A stretch of 64,000 nucleotides of DNA from Nannocystis punicea (GCF_026965555.1 NZ_CP114040.1:1860001-1924000), one strand, 5' to 3'. Shown: positions 18,871 to 27,961, counted from the first letter of the stretch. Numbers and translations are program-made. Notes: generated by a model not told the origin, from the sequence alone.

Positions 18871-19839
18871 GTGAACGAGCCGCTCCCCGCGACCCTCGGG
18901 CCGTACCGCGTGGTGCGCCGGATCGGCCAGGGCGGGATGGCCGAGGTGCTGCTGGGGCTGCGCTACGGGGCCAGCGGGTTCGAGAAGCAGGTGGCGCTCA
19001 AGCTGCTGCGCCCGGAGCACCGCGGCCGCGGGGAGATCGAGCGCCTCCTGATCGCGGAGGCGAAGATCGGCGCGCGCTTCAGCCACCCGGGCCTGGTGCA
19101 TGTGCACGATCTCGGGCTCCATTACGGGGCCTATTTCGTGGTCATGGACTACGTCGACGGCGCCGACCTGGCGGCCCTGCTGGCCCGACGGCCGCTGCCG
19201 CTGCCGCTCGCGCTGTGGCTCGCCGAGCAGGTGGCGCACGCGCTGGCCTACGTGCACGCGCTGACCGACGAGCTCGGTCGGCCGCTGGGGCTCGTGCACC
19301 GCGACGTGAGCCCGGGCAACATCCTGGTCTCACGGACAGGTGACATCAAGCTCGCCGACTTCGGGATCGCCAAGGCGACGGCGCTGCGTGACATCACCTG
19401 GGGCCGGATGGTCAAGGGCAAGTTCGCGTACATGTCGCCCGAGCAGGTCGCCGGCGAGGCCGTCACTGCGGCGTCGGACCAGTTCGCCCTCGGGGTGACG
19501 CTGCACGAGCTGCTGCTCGGCCGACGACCGTTCGACGGCCCCGGACCGCTGGCGACGATGGAGAACATCCGCCGCATGCCGCTGCCCGACGACCCCGAGC
19601 TGGTGGCGCTGCCGGACCCGTTGCCGGCGCTGCTCCGCCGCAGCATGGCGAAGCCACCCGCCGAACGGTTCGTCGACCTCACGGCACTCTCCTTGCAACT
19701 GCACGCAGCTCGCCAGGGACTTCCCCCCGTAGGTCCAGGTGACGTCGGACGTTGGGTGCGTGAGGCCCTGGTAGCGACCAATACTCCCGAAGCGCCGACA
19801 GGCGGGCCCCCGACGGTGGGCCTCGACACTCAAGGCTGA
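18871..19839 (+). CDS. Hanks-type Ser/Thr protein kinase
   Basis: This 322-residue protein is essentially one kinase domain with no membrane helix: Gly-rich loop IGQGGMAEV, catalytic Lys in VALKLL (about 46), HRDVSPGN catalytic loop (about 147), ADFGIAK metal-binding loop (about 167) and Ser-Pro-Glu in the activation segment. The Arg-Asp pair in HRD predicts activation-loop phosphorylation. GTG is used as start. The C-terminus is a short Pro/Thr tail. It is divergent from the FHA-sigma54 activator, a plausible substrate. Confidence 0.94.
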   Translation: MNEPLPATLGPYRVVRRIGQGGMAEVLLGLRYGASGFEKQVALKLLRPEHRGRGEIERLLIAEAKIGARFSHPGLVHVHDLGLHYGAYFVVMDYVDGADLAALLARRPLPLPLALWLAEQVAHALAYVHALTDELGRPLGLVHRDVSPGNILVSRTGDIKLADFGIAKATALRDITWGRMVKGKFAYMSPEQVAGEAVTAASDQFALGVTLHELLLGRRPFDGPGPLATMENIRRMPLPDDPELVALPDPLPALLRRSMAKPPAERFVDLTALSLQLHAARQGLPPVGPGDVGRWVREALVATNTPEAPTGGPPTVGLDTQG

Positions 19840-19996
19840 GCTCCCCGCGAGGATCGCGGATTGCGGGGCGGGGATCGAGGCACAGGGTCCCTGGCGATCT
19901 GACAATCATTCGTCGCTGCATTGCCGTGACGTCGGTCGCATTCAAAGCAGCGACCGGTCTCGCACCTCGCGTTGCATTGGATTAGCGTCCAACCAC

Positions 19997-21145
19997 ATGC
20001 GAAAGCCAAGAGTCATCGTCGTAGGTGCCGGTCCCGCGGGAGGCGCCTGTTCTCTGTCGCTCGCTCGCACCGGCGCATTCGAGGTGCTCGTGCTCGACAA
20101 GTCGCAGTACCCGCGCGTCAAGGTGTGCGGCAGCGGGCTGTCGCCGCACGCGCTCGACGTGCTGGTGAAGCTCGGGCTGCGGCAGCGGTTCGCGCCGCAA
20201 CACGGGGTGATCGACACGATGCTGGTGCGCGGCCCCGAGGGCGGGGAGCAGAGCCTGCACGCGGGGATCGAGGCGTGGGTGGTGCCCCGCGTCGAGCTCG
20301 ACCACGGGATCGTGCGCGCGGCGACGGAGCACGGCGCCGAGCTGCGCGAGGGTACGAAGGTGCTCGAGCTGCTGCGCGACCCGGGCGGCGAGGTCCGCGG
20401 GGTCAAGACCGAGGCCGGCGACATCGAGGCCGACCTGGTGATCTGCGCCGACGGCTCGCCGTCGCGGTTCTCACGCGACGAACAGCCGAAGACGACGATC
20501 CGCACGATCATGGGCTGGTGGCGCGGGACGCCGTGGAACGGCCGCACTGCGCACATGGTGTGGGACCGCCGGCTCTCCGGGTATTACGCGTGGATGTTCC
20601 CCGAACCCGGCGACGTGGTGAACATCGGCCTGACGATCCCCGAGACCGCGCCCGAGGCCGGCCGCCTCAAGGCGCTGTTCCAGGAGCTGCTCGACGAGCA
20701 CTGGGGCGACGGCCTCCGCGACGCGGAGCAAGTCGGCAAGTGGATGGGACACCCGGCCGTGATCACCAACCGCGTCGGCCCGATCGCCGAGGCGCACGCG
20801 ATGTGGGTCGGCGAGGCGGCCCGCCTGGTCTCTCCAGGCACGGTCGAGGGCATCGGCTTCGCGCTCGAGAGCGGCTGCATCGCGGCCGAGGTGATCACGC
20901 GCCACTTCCAGCACGAGCGCGGGCTGTCGATGCTGGCGAGCGCGAGCTACCGGACCCGCCTGGCGGCGTCGATGCTGCCCAAGTTCTGGGCCGGCGAGGC
21001 GCTCGCCCGCGGGGTGCAGATCCCGCAAGTGCGGCGGATGGCCGATCGCCTGGTCCACAGCCCGGTGGGCGCGTGGATCGATCGCACGATCTCGACGGTG
21101 CTGGGCGACAACCGCCGCGAGGTGGCGGCGCGCCAGGCCAGCTGA
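19997..21145 (+). CDS. FAD-dependent oxidoreductase of the geranylgeranyl reductase family
   Basis: This 382-residue flavoprotein begins with a Rossmann dinucleotide fold (VIVVGAGPAGGACSLSLAR, residues 6-24), has the conserved Tyr-Pro-Arg-x-Lys-x-Cys-Gly-x-Gly-Leu (about 37-47) of this family, and the second FAD motif around WVGEAARLVSPGTVEGIGFA (about 270). Members reduce isoprenoid chains or act as hydroxylases; no isoprenoid genes are nearby, so the substrate is unknown. It stands alone, followed by a tandem repeat array. Confidence 0.88.
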   Translation: MRKPRVIVVGAGPAGGACSLSLARTGAFEVLVLDKSQYPRVKVCGSGLSPHALDVLVKLGLRQRFAPQHGVIDTMLVRGPEGGEQSLHAGIEAWVVPRVELDHGIVRAATEHGAELREGTKVLELLRDPGGEVRGVKTEAGDIEADLVICADGSPSRFSRDEQPKTTIRTIMGWWRGTPWNGRTAHMVWDRRLSGYYAWMFPEPGDVVNIGLTIPETAPEAGRLKALFQELLDEHWGDGLRDAEQVGKWMGHPAVITNRVGPIAEAHAMWVGEAARLVSPGTVEGIGFALESGCIAAEVITRHFQHERGLSMLASASYRTRLAASMLPKFWAGEALARGVQIPQVRRMADRLVHSPVGAWIDRTISTVLGDNRREVAARQAS

Positions 21146-21189
21146 CGCGAGCAGGAAAGGGATGCCCGCGAGCCCGACGGCGCGCGGGC

Positions 21190-21560
21190 GTCGCAGTGTC
21201 ACGAGGCGCGGTGGAGGATGAAGAGAGGCCGCGCGTCGGGAGTGTCACGATGCGCGGCGAGTGAGGAACGACTCGAGCCATGCGGGCGTCGGAAGTGTCA
21301 CTCGGCGGTACGCGTGCAGGACAAGGCGACATCCGCGAGGCATGCGGGGCGGACGTCGGAAGTGTCACTCGGAGGCGCGCGTGCGGGACAAGGCGACATC
21401 CGCGAGACGTGCGGGCGCCGCGTCGGGAGTGTCACTCGGCTGCGCGCCTGCGAGACAAAGCGACATCCGCGAGGCATGCGGGGCGCGAGCGCCGGAGTGT
21501 CACGATGCGCGCCGCTCGAGGGACAAGGCGCGGCGCGTGGTGGAGAAAGGGCGACGCCCG
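21190..21560. repeat. Tandem array of about 67-bp units marked by GTGTCAC
   Basis: GTGTCAC occurs at 21196, 21242, 21295, 21362, 21429 and 21497. The last three intervals are 67, 67 and 68 bp, and these units share GTGTCACTCGG, GGACAAGGCGACATCCGCGA and a GCATGCGGG-like block. Frames stay open across the array, but the unit length is not a multiple of three, so I treat it as non-coding. Confidence 0.8.
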
Positions 21561-21652
21561 CGAGCCGGGTGGCGCGCGGGCGTCGGTTTATGCACGGGGG
21601 CGAACAAGGGGGGGACGAACGCCGCCCGTGCGGGTGGGAAGATTCTTCGGCC

Positions 21653-21796
21653 TCACTCGGACTTCGCGACCGCGAAGGTGCGCAGCACCTCGCGGTGGAG
21701 CCGGTTGCTCTCGATCCGGTCGCGGACCTCGGTGGTCGCGGCCGCGACCGCGGGGAGGATGAGGCCGAAGAGGGCGATAAAAGCGAGTGCGTCCAT
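21653..21796 (-). CDS. 47-residue small membrane-associated protein
   Basis: A short gene encodes a hydrophobic N-terminal segment (residues 3-20, ALAFIALFGLILPAVAAA) and a charged helical tail ending in Ala-Lys-Ser-Glu. A near-ideal ribosome site AAGGAG lies 7 nt before the ATG, and a sigma54-like promoter lies just upstream, so I consider it real although it is very small. It could be a single-pass membrane peptide or a cleaved export signal with a short product. No family is recognised. Confidence 0.65.
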   Translation of the reverse strand: MDALAFIALFGLILPAVAAATTEVRDRIESNRLHREVLRTFAVAKSE

Positions 21797-21817
21797 GACA
21801 GGGCTCCTTACTTGACT

Positions 21818-21832
21818 CTTCGACTAGCGAAG
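21818..21832. promoter_or_regulatory. Short inverted repeat upstream of the small protein gene
   Basis: CTTCG-ACTAG-CGAAG, a 5-bp inverted repeat near the predicted transcript start and overlapping the -12 element; possibly an operator or leader hairpin. Confidence 0.3.
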
Positions 21833-21841
21833 CATGTGCCA
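21826..21841 (-). promoter_or_regulatory. Sigma54-type (-24/-12) promoter candidate
   Basis: Read on the minus strand: TGGCAC ATGCT TCGCT. The GG of the -24 box and GC of the -12 box have the canonical spacing; only one base of the TTGC[A/T] box differs. It predicts a transcript start near 21816, about 20 nt before the ATG, leaving room for the AAGGAG ribosome site. Confidence 0.5.
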
Positions 21842-22555
21842 GGTTTCGCGACCGGCAACGTTTCGAAATTACATGTGTTGTGACGAGCGGCAGGAGAGGT
21901 GGCTACTCGAGTTGCTGGCGACCGCATCGGTCGTGGCCAGGGCGCCAAGAACCACAAATTCGGGAACGCCCGCAGCGCCGGCGGAAGCGCCGCTGGAGGC
22001 GCTTCAGTTCGCTCCCCGCGCGAGGAAGCGAGGCCGCTGGCGACCCGTCGCGAATGTAAGTCGCCGTACGAACCGCGCGACACCTCGGCACGCCATCGTC
22101 GCCATCCGACACGCGGGCGACGCGGTGACGCTCGACCGGCGCGACGGGCGTCGTCGGCGAGGTCGCGCGCTCAGCCGTGCACGCTCGCGGCCTCGATCGA
22201 GGCGACCCGGCGTCGACCGGCTCAGGGAGATCGGCGACCGCTCACCGTGGGTCGTCGAGGCACTCGCGGCGAACGCTCGACCCGAGCCCGCGAAGGTCGA
22301 CGGTCGGACGCACCCGAGGTACCCCCCTCGCCGCGTCCCTGTTGCACCGGAATTGCCGGACGTCTGCTCGCAGAACCGCGCCGATCGCCGTCTCCAGGCA
22401 AAGTGGCCGAAGGCACGGGTCTAGGGGCCGCGATCGGCTGCCGGGTGCGGTCCAGCGGCAGCATCGGCCAGGGCCGGCCTGCGCAGCGTTTTGCCGCGGA
22501 CCGGGCGGACCCTGGAGAAATTTCGCGCGCGACGGGCTTGTGATAAAAGGCAGGA
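21842..22555. other. Long gap without a supported gene
   Basis: About 710 bp lie between the small-protein promoter and the next lipoprotein. Several frames are open by composition but are Arg-rich and lack protein character or ribosome sites. I see no clear repeat or hairpin. It may hold a decayed gene. Confidence 0.5.
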
Positions 22556-23557
22556 ATGCTCTCCCGCCTGCATACCTCCTTGCTTTCCTCGTTGATCCTC
22601 GTCGGGGCCGCGTGCGGCGACGACGGCAACACCTCGGCGACTGAGTCGTCGACGAGCACGACGGACACGCCGACGTCGACCGAGCCGACGAGCTCGACGA
22701 CGACGACGGACAACCCGACGACGACGACGACGACGACGGACGAAACGACGACGACGACGACCACGGGGGAGCCGGAGACCACCAACCCGACGACGAGCAC
22801 GACCACGGGGGTGATGCCGGGCGACTGCGCGGCGCCGGCGGACGACGCCGACGAGGACGGCGACACGATCGCCAACAAGGACGACAACTGTCGCTGCGAC
22901 GCCAACCCGAACCAGCTCGACTTCGACGGCAACAGCGTCGGCAACGTGTGCGACGCGCCGCTGACGTTCACCATCGCCGACGGCACGCCGCCCGAGTTCA
23001 ACACGCTGGCCACCAACGCGACCGCCAAGCAGCTCATCGCCATGTGCCAGTTCCCGGTCAACATGGTCGTGACCGGCGGCCAGGTCGAGGTGACGCTCGA
23101 CGACGAGGGCACGGGCAAGGTCTACGCGGCCACCGTCAACATCGCCGACACGCCGCAGCTCGAGTGCGACATCCCGCTCATCGTCAATGTCAAGCTGGTG
23201 ATCAAGAGCCTCGTGATCACCGGGCCCGACCCGTTCGCGGTCGGCTTCCCGTTCACCGTCGACGACCACAACAGCGGGACGATCACCGGCATGATGGACA
23301 TGGTCCACAACATCATCGTCAACGGCATCATCGACGTGCAGGAGTCGTCGAACGAGGGGCTGGCGATGCCGGGCGAGTCGCCGCTGGTGGACGTGCCGGG
23401 CTCGTTCCCGGCCGGGAACGTCACCGTCGCCGAGGGCGGCGAGCAGATCACCATGGACTTCGCCAACGGCAACCACGTCGTCTTCATGCAGACCACCATG
23501 GGTGGCCTCGAGATCACGCTGACCGGCCTCACCGGCAAGCTGCGCCTGCGCAAGTGA
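22556..23557 (+). CDS. Thr-rich-linker lipoprotein with a thrombospondin type-3-like calcium segment
   Basis: The lipobox is Leu-Val-Gly-Ala-Ala-Cys20. A linker of about 70 residues, almost only Thr/Ser/Glu/Asp/Pro, is encoded by a long run of ACG-type codons. Next is a calcium-binding thrombospondin-3-like stretch (DADEDGDTIANKDDNCRCD, about 98-116) and a beta-rich domain of about 200 residues that I do not recognise. It is probably surface-exposed. The ACG microsatellite could change length by replication slippage in steps of one codon. Confidence 0.82.
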   Translation: MLSRLHTSLLSSLILVGAACGDDGNTSATESSTSTTDTPTSTEPTSSTTTTDNPTTTTTTTDETTTTTTTGEPETTNPTTSTTTGVMPGDCAAPADDADEDGDTIANKDDNCRCDANPNQLDFDGNSVGNVCDAPLTFTIADGTPPEFNTLATNATAKQLIAMCQFPVNMVVTGGQVEVTLDDEGTGKVYAATVNIADTPQLECDIPLIVNVKLVIKSLVITGPDPFAVGFPFTVDDHNSGTITGMMDMVHNIIVNGIIDVQESSNEGLAMPGESPLVDVPGSFPAGNVTVAEGGEQITMDFANGNHVVFMQTTMGGLEITLTGLTGKLRLRK

Positions 23558-23617
23558 CCGGCGGCCCGCGCGCGGGCGTCAGGAGCCCGCGCGCGACGTG
23601 TTAGGCTCGGGCCGTCC

Positions 23618-25486
23618 ATGGCCCAGCCGCCGCGCCCCCCGCTCGTGCTCCAGCCGCCCGCGGGCGACGGGCGCGAGCCCGCCCCCGAACACCGCATCAA
23701 GCCCGTCGAGCGCCTTCGACGGGTCTTCTCGTACACGCGCCCGTACACGGGGCGGCTCGTCGCCGCGCTGGTGTGCCTCGTGATCGCCTCGGGGCTCGGG
23801 CTCGTGTACCCGTACTACTTCGGGGCGCTGGCCGAGGCGGCGTTCACCAACGCGGCCGCGGCCGACACCGAGGCGGCCTACCGCGAGCTCGGCGACAACA
23901 CCGTGCTGCTGCTGGTGGTGTTCCTGGCGCAGGCGGTGTTCGTGTTCTTCCGCCACTACCTGATGACCTGGCTCGGCGAGCGGGTCGTCGCGGACCTGCG
24001 GGTCGGGCTGTACCGCCACCTGGCGGTCATGCCGCAGAACTTCTTCCACCGCACGCGCACCGGCGAATTGCTGTCGCGCCTGTCTGACGACGTCACGCGT
24101 CTGCAGAGCACCGTCGGCCAGGACCTCAGCATCTTCCTGCGCAACGTGCTGACGCTGGCCGGCGGGATCGCGGTGCTCTTCTACATGAACTGGAAGCTGA
24201 CGGCGGCGATGCTGGCGGTGGTGCCGGCGTTGATGATCGCCGCCAACTATTGGAGCCGGATCATCCGCGAGATCAGCCGCAAGGCCCAGGACGAGCTGGC
24301 GACCGCGAGCGGGGCGCTGCAGGAGGGGCTGGCGGCGATCGAGACGGTGCAGGCGTTCACGCGCGAGGACTTCGAGGTCCGGCGCTACGGCGGGGCGATC
24401 GAGACGACCTTCGGCCTGTTCATCCAGCGGGCGATCGCCCGCAGCTGGTTCGCGGCGGTGATCAGCTTCTTCGCCTTCGCCGCGATCGCCGGCCTGTTCT
24501 GGCTCGGCGGCAGCATGGTCATCGAGGGCGAGATCACGGCCGCGGAGCTGACCAGCTTCATCTTCTACACGCTGATGGTGGCCGGCTCGGTCGGCGCGCT
24601 GGCGGAGCTGCTCGGCGGGCTGCAGTCGACGTTCGGCGCGACCGCGCGGATCTTCGAGATCCTCGACACCCCGCCCGAGATCGCCGATCCGCCTGCGCCG
24701 GTGCAGAGCCCCGCGGTGGCCGGCGAGATCCGCTTCGTCGGCGTGTCCTTCACCTACGGCGACCGCGACGTCGCCGTCGTCCGCGACATCGACCTGCACA
24801 TTCGGCCAGGTGAGGTGTGCGCTCTGGTCGGCTCGTCGGGCTCGGGCAAGACGACCCTGGGCCGGCTGGTGCTGCGCTTCTGGGACCCGACCGCGGGGGC
24901 GATCCTGCTCGACGGCCACGACCTGCGGGCGCTGCGGCTCGAGGATCTGCGCGGGGCGATGGCGATGGTCTCGCAGGACCCGGTGCTGTTCAGCGGCACC
25001 ATCCGCGACAACATCCGCTACGGCCGGCTCGACGCCACCGACGCGGAGATCGAGGCGGCGGCGCGGGCGGCCAACGCCGACGGGTTCATCCGCGAGTTCC
25101 CTCTCGGCTACGACACCGTGGTCGGCGAGCGCGGGGTCAAGTTGTCCGGCGGTCAGCGGCAGCGGGTGTCGATCGCGCGCGCGCTGCTGCGCGACCCCAA
25201 GGTGCTGATCCTCGACGAGGCGACCTCGGCGCTCGACGCCGAGAGCGAGCACCTGGTCCAGGGCGCGCTCGAGGTGCTGCAGCGCGGGCGCACCACCCTG
25301 GTCATCGCCCACCGCCTCAGCACGATCCGCGACGCCGACCGGATCGTCGTCCTCGACCACGGCCGGATCGCCGAGACCGGGCGCCACGCCGAGCTCCTGG
25401 CGCGGGGCGGCGTCTACGCAAGGCTGGTCGCCCGCCAGGCCGCCGCCGCCGCGGACAGCCCCGGCGAGGTCCCGGGCGGGCCGTAG
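23618..25486 (+). CDS. ABC exporter half-transporter (ABCB/MsbA-like, fused permease-ATPase)
   Basis: This 622-residue protein combines a six-helix transmembrane domain (about 40-320) and one nucleotide-binding domain. Visible motifs are Walker A GSSGSGKTT (405-413), signature LSGGQRQR (509 on), Walker B VLILDEATSALD and the switch His in IAHRLS. It should act as a homodimer that exports a lipid, peptide or hydrophobic compound; the sequence does not fix the substrate. The N-terminus has a 25-residue Pro-rich cytoplasmic leader. It is 38 bp upstream of glyQS on the same strand. Confidence 0.93.
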   Translation: MAQPPRPPLVLQPPAGDGREPAPEHRIKPVERLRRVFSYTRPYTGRLVAALVCLVIASGLGLVYPYYFGALAEAAFTNAAAADTEAAYRELGDNTVLLLVVFLAQAVFVFFRHYLMTWLGERVVADLRVGLYRHLAVMPQNFFHRTRTGELLSRLSDDVTRLQSTVGQDLSIFLRNVLTLAGGIAVLFYMNWKLTAAMLAVVPALMIAANYWSRIIREISRKAQDELATASGALQEGLAAIETVQAFTREDFEVRRYGGAIETTFGLFIQRAIARSWFAAVISFFAFAAIAGLFWLGGSMVIEGEITAAELTSFIFYTLMVAGSVGALAELLGGLQSTFGATARIFEILDTPPEIADPPAPVQSPAVAGEIRFVGVSFTYGDRDVAVVRDIDLHIRPGEVCALVGSSGSGKTTLGRLVLRFWDPTAGAILLDGHDLRALRLEDLRGAMAMVSQDPVLFSGTIRDNIRYGRLDATDAEIEAAARAANADGFIREFPLGYDTVVGERGVKLSGGQRQRVSIARALLRDPKVLILDEATSALDAESEHLVQGALEVLQRGRTTLVIAHRLSTIRDADRIVVLDHGRIAETGRHAELLARGGVYARLVARQAAAAADSPGEVPGGP

Positions 25487-25524
25487 CGCCTGGCCGGAGC
25501 CCTGTGCTACACCTCGCGGCCGCC

Positions 25525-27111
25525 ATGGACGACAGCCAGAAACCGGACCTGATGGACAAGATCGTGTCGCTCTGCAAGCGACGGGGCTTCGTGTTCCAGA
25601 GCTCCGAGATCTACGGCGGCCTGCGCTCCGCCTACGACTACGGCCCGATGGGCGCGGAGCTGAAGCGCAACCTGATGAGCGAGTGGTGGCGCTTCATGGT
25701 CCACAGCCGCGAGGACGTGGTCGGCATCGACGCGTCGATCATCATGCGGCCGGAGGTGTGGCAGTCGAGCGGCCACCTCGCCAACTTCTCCGACCCGCTG
25801 GTCGACTGCAAGGTCTGCGGCGAGCGCTTCCGGGCCGACAAGGCCCCGCGCAAGGCCGAGGGCGAGGACGCGCCGATGAGCCTCGGCGACAAGGGCCGGG
25901 CCAAGGCGGCGCAAGAGAAGCTGACCGAGGCGGGCATCAAGCTGCACCGCGACGGCAGCACGCTCACCGGGGCCAAGGCCGGCGCGGCCGGCTACGTGTG
26001 CCCGAACTGCGGCTCGCCGTTCCTGAGCGACGAGCGCCGCTTCAACCTGATGTTCCGCACCAGCCTCGGCCCGGTCGACCCGATCGGCGACGTGGTCGAC
26101 ATCGTCCGCAAGGCCATGGCCGAGGGCGCCGACGACAAGGCGCTGCGGGCCAAGGTCGAGGGCGCGCTGGCGTCGTCGTCGGTGTACCTGCGGCCCGAGA
26201 CGGCGCAGGCGATGTTCGTGCAGTTCCTGAACGTGCAGCAGAGCCTGTCGCTCAAGGTCCCGTTCGGCATCGCCCAGATGGGCAAGAGCTTCCGCAACGA
26301 GGTCACGGCCGAGCACTTCATCTTCCGCTCCTGCGAGTTCGAGCAGATGGAGTGCGAGTACTTCGTGCCGCCCTTCGAGGGCCCGAAGTACCTCGATTAC
26401 TGGATGAACGAGCGCATGAAGTGGTGGAAGTCGATCGGCATCAAGGTCGACAACCTCCGCTTCCGCAAGCACGACGACGACGAGCTCGCCCACTACTCGG
26501 ATGGTTGCTACGACGTCGAGTACAAGTTCCCGTGGGGCTGGGACGAGCTCGAGGGCATCGCCAGCCGCACCGACTTCGACCTCAAGGCCCACGCCGCCGG
26601 CTCGGGCAAGAAGCTGACCTACTTCGACCCCGAGGCCGTCGACCCCGAGACCGGCAAGCCCGGCCGTCACTACGTGCCGCACGTGGTCGAGCCGGCCGCA
26701 GGGGCCACCCGCGGGGTCCTGGCCGCCCTGTGCGACGCCTACGACGAGGAGCCCGGCGACGCCGACGGCAAGGGGGCGCGCACGGTGCTGCGCCTGCATC
26801 CGCGCCTGTCGCCGATCAAGGTCGGGGTGCTGCCGCTGGTCAAGAAGGACGGCATGCCGGAGGTCGCGCGCAAGGTCGTAGAGGCGTTCTTCGGCGCCGG
26901 CGTCAACGCCAAGTACGACGAGCAGCACGCGATCGGCCGCCGCTACGCCCGCCACGACGAGGTCGGCACGCCCTACTGCCTCACCGTCGACACCCAGACC
27001 CTGCAAGACGAGACGGTCACGATCCGCTACCGCGACGACCGCCGCCAGGAGCGCATCAAGATCGCCGACGCGGTCGACACCGTCCGCAAGGCCCTGACGG
27101 AGACGCCATGA
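25525..27111 (+). CDS. glyQS: Glycyl-tRNA synthetase, single-chain class II type
   Basis: This 528-residue alpha2-type GlyRS charges tRNA-Gly. The N-terminus has KIVSLCKRRGFVFQSSEIYGG and YDYGPMGAELKRN, followed by a zinc-ribbon-like insertion with CKVC and CPNC pairs (about 94 and 155). Class II motif 2 (GKSFRNEVTAEHFIFRSCEF, about 253) and motif 3 (GATRGVLAALCDAY region) follow, then the C-terminal anticodon-binding domain. ATG at 25525 matches the family start. Its stop overlaps the start of the next gene (ATGA), so the two are translationally coupled. Confidence 0.96.
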   Translation: MDDSQKPDLMDKIVSLCKRRGFVFQSSEIYGGLRSAYDYGPMGAELKRNLMSEWWRFMVHSREDVVGIDASIIMRPEVWQSSGHLANFSDPLVDCKVCGERFRADKAPRKAEGEDAPMSLGDKGRAKAAQEKLTEAGIKLHRDGSTLTGAKAGAAGYVCPNCGSPFLSDERRFNLMFRTSLGPVDPIGDVVDIVRKAMAEGADDKALRAKVEGALASSSVYLRPETAQAMFVQFLNVQQSLSLKVPFGIAQMGKSFRNEVTAEHFIFRSCEFEQMECEYFVPPFEGPKYLDYWMNERMKWWKSIGIKVDNLRFRKHDDDELAHYSDGCYDVEYKFPWGWDELEGIASRTDFDLKAHAAGSGKKLTYFDPEAVDPETGKPGRHYVPHVVEPAAGATRGVLAALCDAYDEEPGDADGKGARTVLRLHPRLSPIKVGVLPLVKKDGMPEVARKVVEAFFGAGVNAKYDEQHAIGRRYARHDEVGTPYCLTVDTQTLQDETVTIRYRDDRRQERIKIADAVDTVRKALTETP

Positions 27112-27389
27112 ACACGCCCCGCATCGTCCACTGCAAGAAGCTCGACCAGGACCTGCCGGCCCTGCCGTTCAAGCCGTTCCCCAACGAGTTCGGCCAGCTG
27201 CTCTACGACAACATCAGCCTGCAGGCCTGGCAGATGTGGATCCGCGAGTCGCCCAAGTTCATCAACACGTACCGCCTCGACCTGCAGTCGAAGGAGGGCC
27301 GCGACTTCCTCGAGAAGCAGATGCGGATCTTCTTCGGCTTCGAAGCGGGCGACCTGGCCGACACCGCCTTCGTGCCGCGCGAAGGCTGA
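27108..27389 (+). CDS. yggX: Iron(II)-trafficking protein, YggX family
   Basis: At 93 residues this is the usual length for the YggX family, small cytoplasmic proteins linked to iron-sulfur cluster protection under oxidative stress. Family features are the start RIVHCKKLDQDLPALPFKPFP (with the conserved early Cys), then W-x-x-W (QAWQMWI), KFINTYRLDL and a C-terminal FGFEAGDLADTAFVP. It overlaps the glyQS stop by 4 bases. Coupling to glyQS is unusual and functionally unexplained. Confidence 0.94.
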   Translation: MNTPRIVHCKKLDQDLPALPFKPFPNEFGQLLYDNISLQAWQMWIRESPKFINTYRLDLQSKEGRDFLEKQMRIFFGFEAGDLADTAFVPREG

Positions 27390-27397
27390 GCCCGCGC

Positions 27398-27670
27398 GTG
27401 CGACTGCTCCGCCAGGTGGTGATGCTCGTCGAGAAGGACGGCGAGACGTTCGCCGCCCACTGGATCGAGTACCCGCACGGCGCCGGCAGCCGCACCCACC
27501 TCGCGGTGCTGGACTACCAGCCCACGCTCCTGCCCCGCGGCAAGGTGGCGCTCGCCTGGCGCGAGGCCCACGACGGCTGCGATCTGCAGGCGGCGAGGGC
27601 CCTGCTGGGGGCCGCGGGCTACCGGATCGTCGGCGAGCTCGCGGCGGGGTCGGACAGCCCGTCCGGCTGA
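27398..27670 (+). CDS. Small hypothetical protein
   Basis: This 90-residue protein begins at GTG 27398 (ATG at 27422 is an alternative that removes eight residues). It has an alpha/beta look: a strand VVMLVEKDGETFAAHWIEYP, a strand THLAVLDYQPTLLP, and an Ala-rich C-terminal helix GCDLQAARALLGAAGYRI. There is no signal peptide. It begins 8 bp after yggX and is likely the last gene of the glyQS operon. The family is not recognised. Confidence 0.7.
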   Translation: MRLLRQVVMLVEKDGETFAAHWIEYPHGAGSRTHLAVLDYQPTLLPRGKVALAWREAHDGCDLQAARALLGAAGYRIVGELAAGSDSPSG

Positions 27671-27768
27671 GCCCGGCGTGCGCGCTGGACATCGTCGCGC
27701 GCGCTGTCGTGATTCGCGTCCTCGCCGCGGCGGGTGCTGCGGATCGCGCGGTCGCATGATTGACTGCA

Positions 27769-27918
27769 TCGAATCGCGCGAATACCCGGGGTCTGAAGGC
27801 ACCGATCAAAGCACGAGCGCGACGACATCGTCGTCGCGCTCGCTCGAATCGCGCGAATGCCCGGGGTCTGAAGGCACCGATCAAAGCACGAGCGCGACGA
27901 CATCGTCGTCGCGCTCGC
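27769..27918. repeat. Two tandem 75-bp repeats, each ending in an 11-bp-stem hairpin
   Basis: Units 27769-27843 and 27844-27918 are nearly identical (one difference seen, AATACC against AATGCC). Each ends with GAGCGCGACGA-CATCG-TCGTCGCGCTC, a perfect 11-bp stem with a 5-nt loop. The location between convergent genes fits transcript-end hairpins, though no T tract follows. Confidence 0.85.
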
Positions 27919-27961
27919 GTCATTCGTCAGGTTCGCGCGGAGCGGCCCGCGCGGCGTGCGA

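Noticed and set aside
21218..21883. Plus-strand open frames across the GTGTCAC array
   Set aside because: All three frames are open, unit length is not a multiple of three, and the small gene on the minus strand has a much better start signal.
22556..23557. Mobile-element scar suggested by simple repeats
   Set aside because: The ACG run is the coding sequence of a Thr linker, and no transposase or terminal inverted repeat is visible anywhere in the window.
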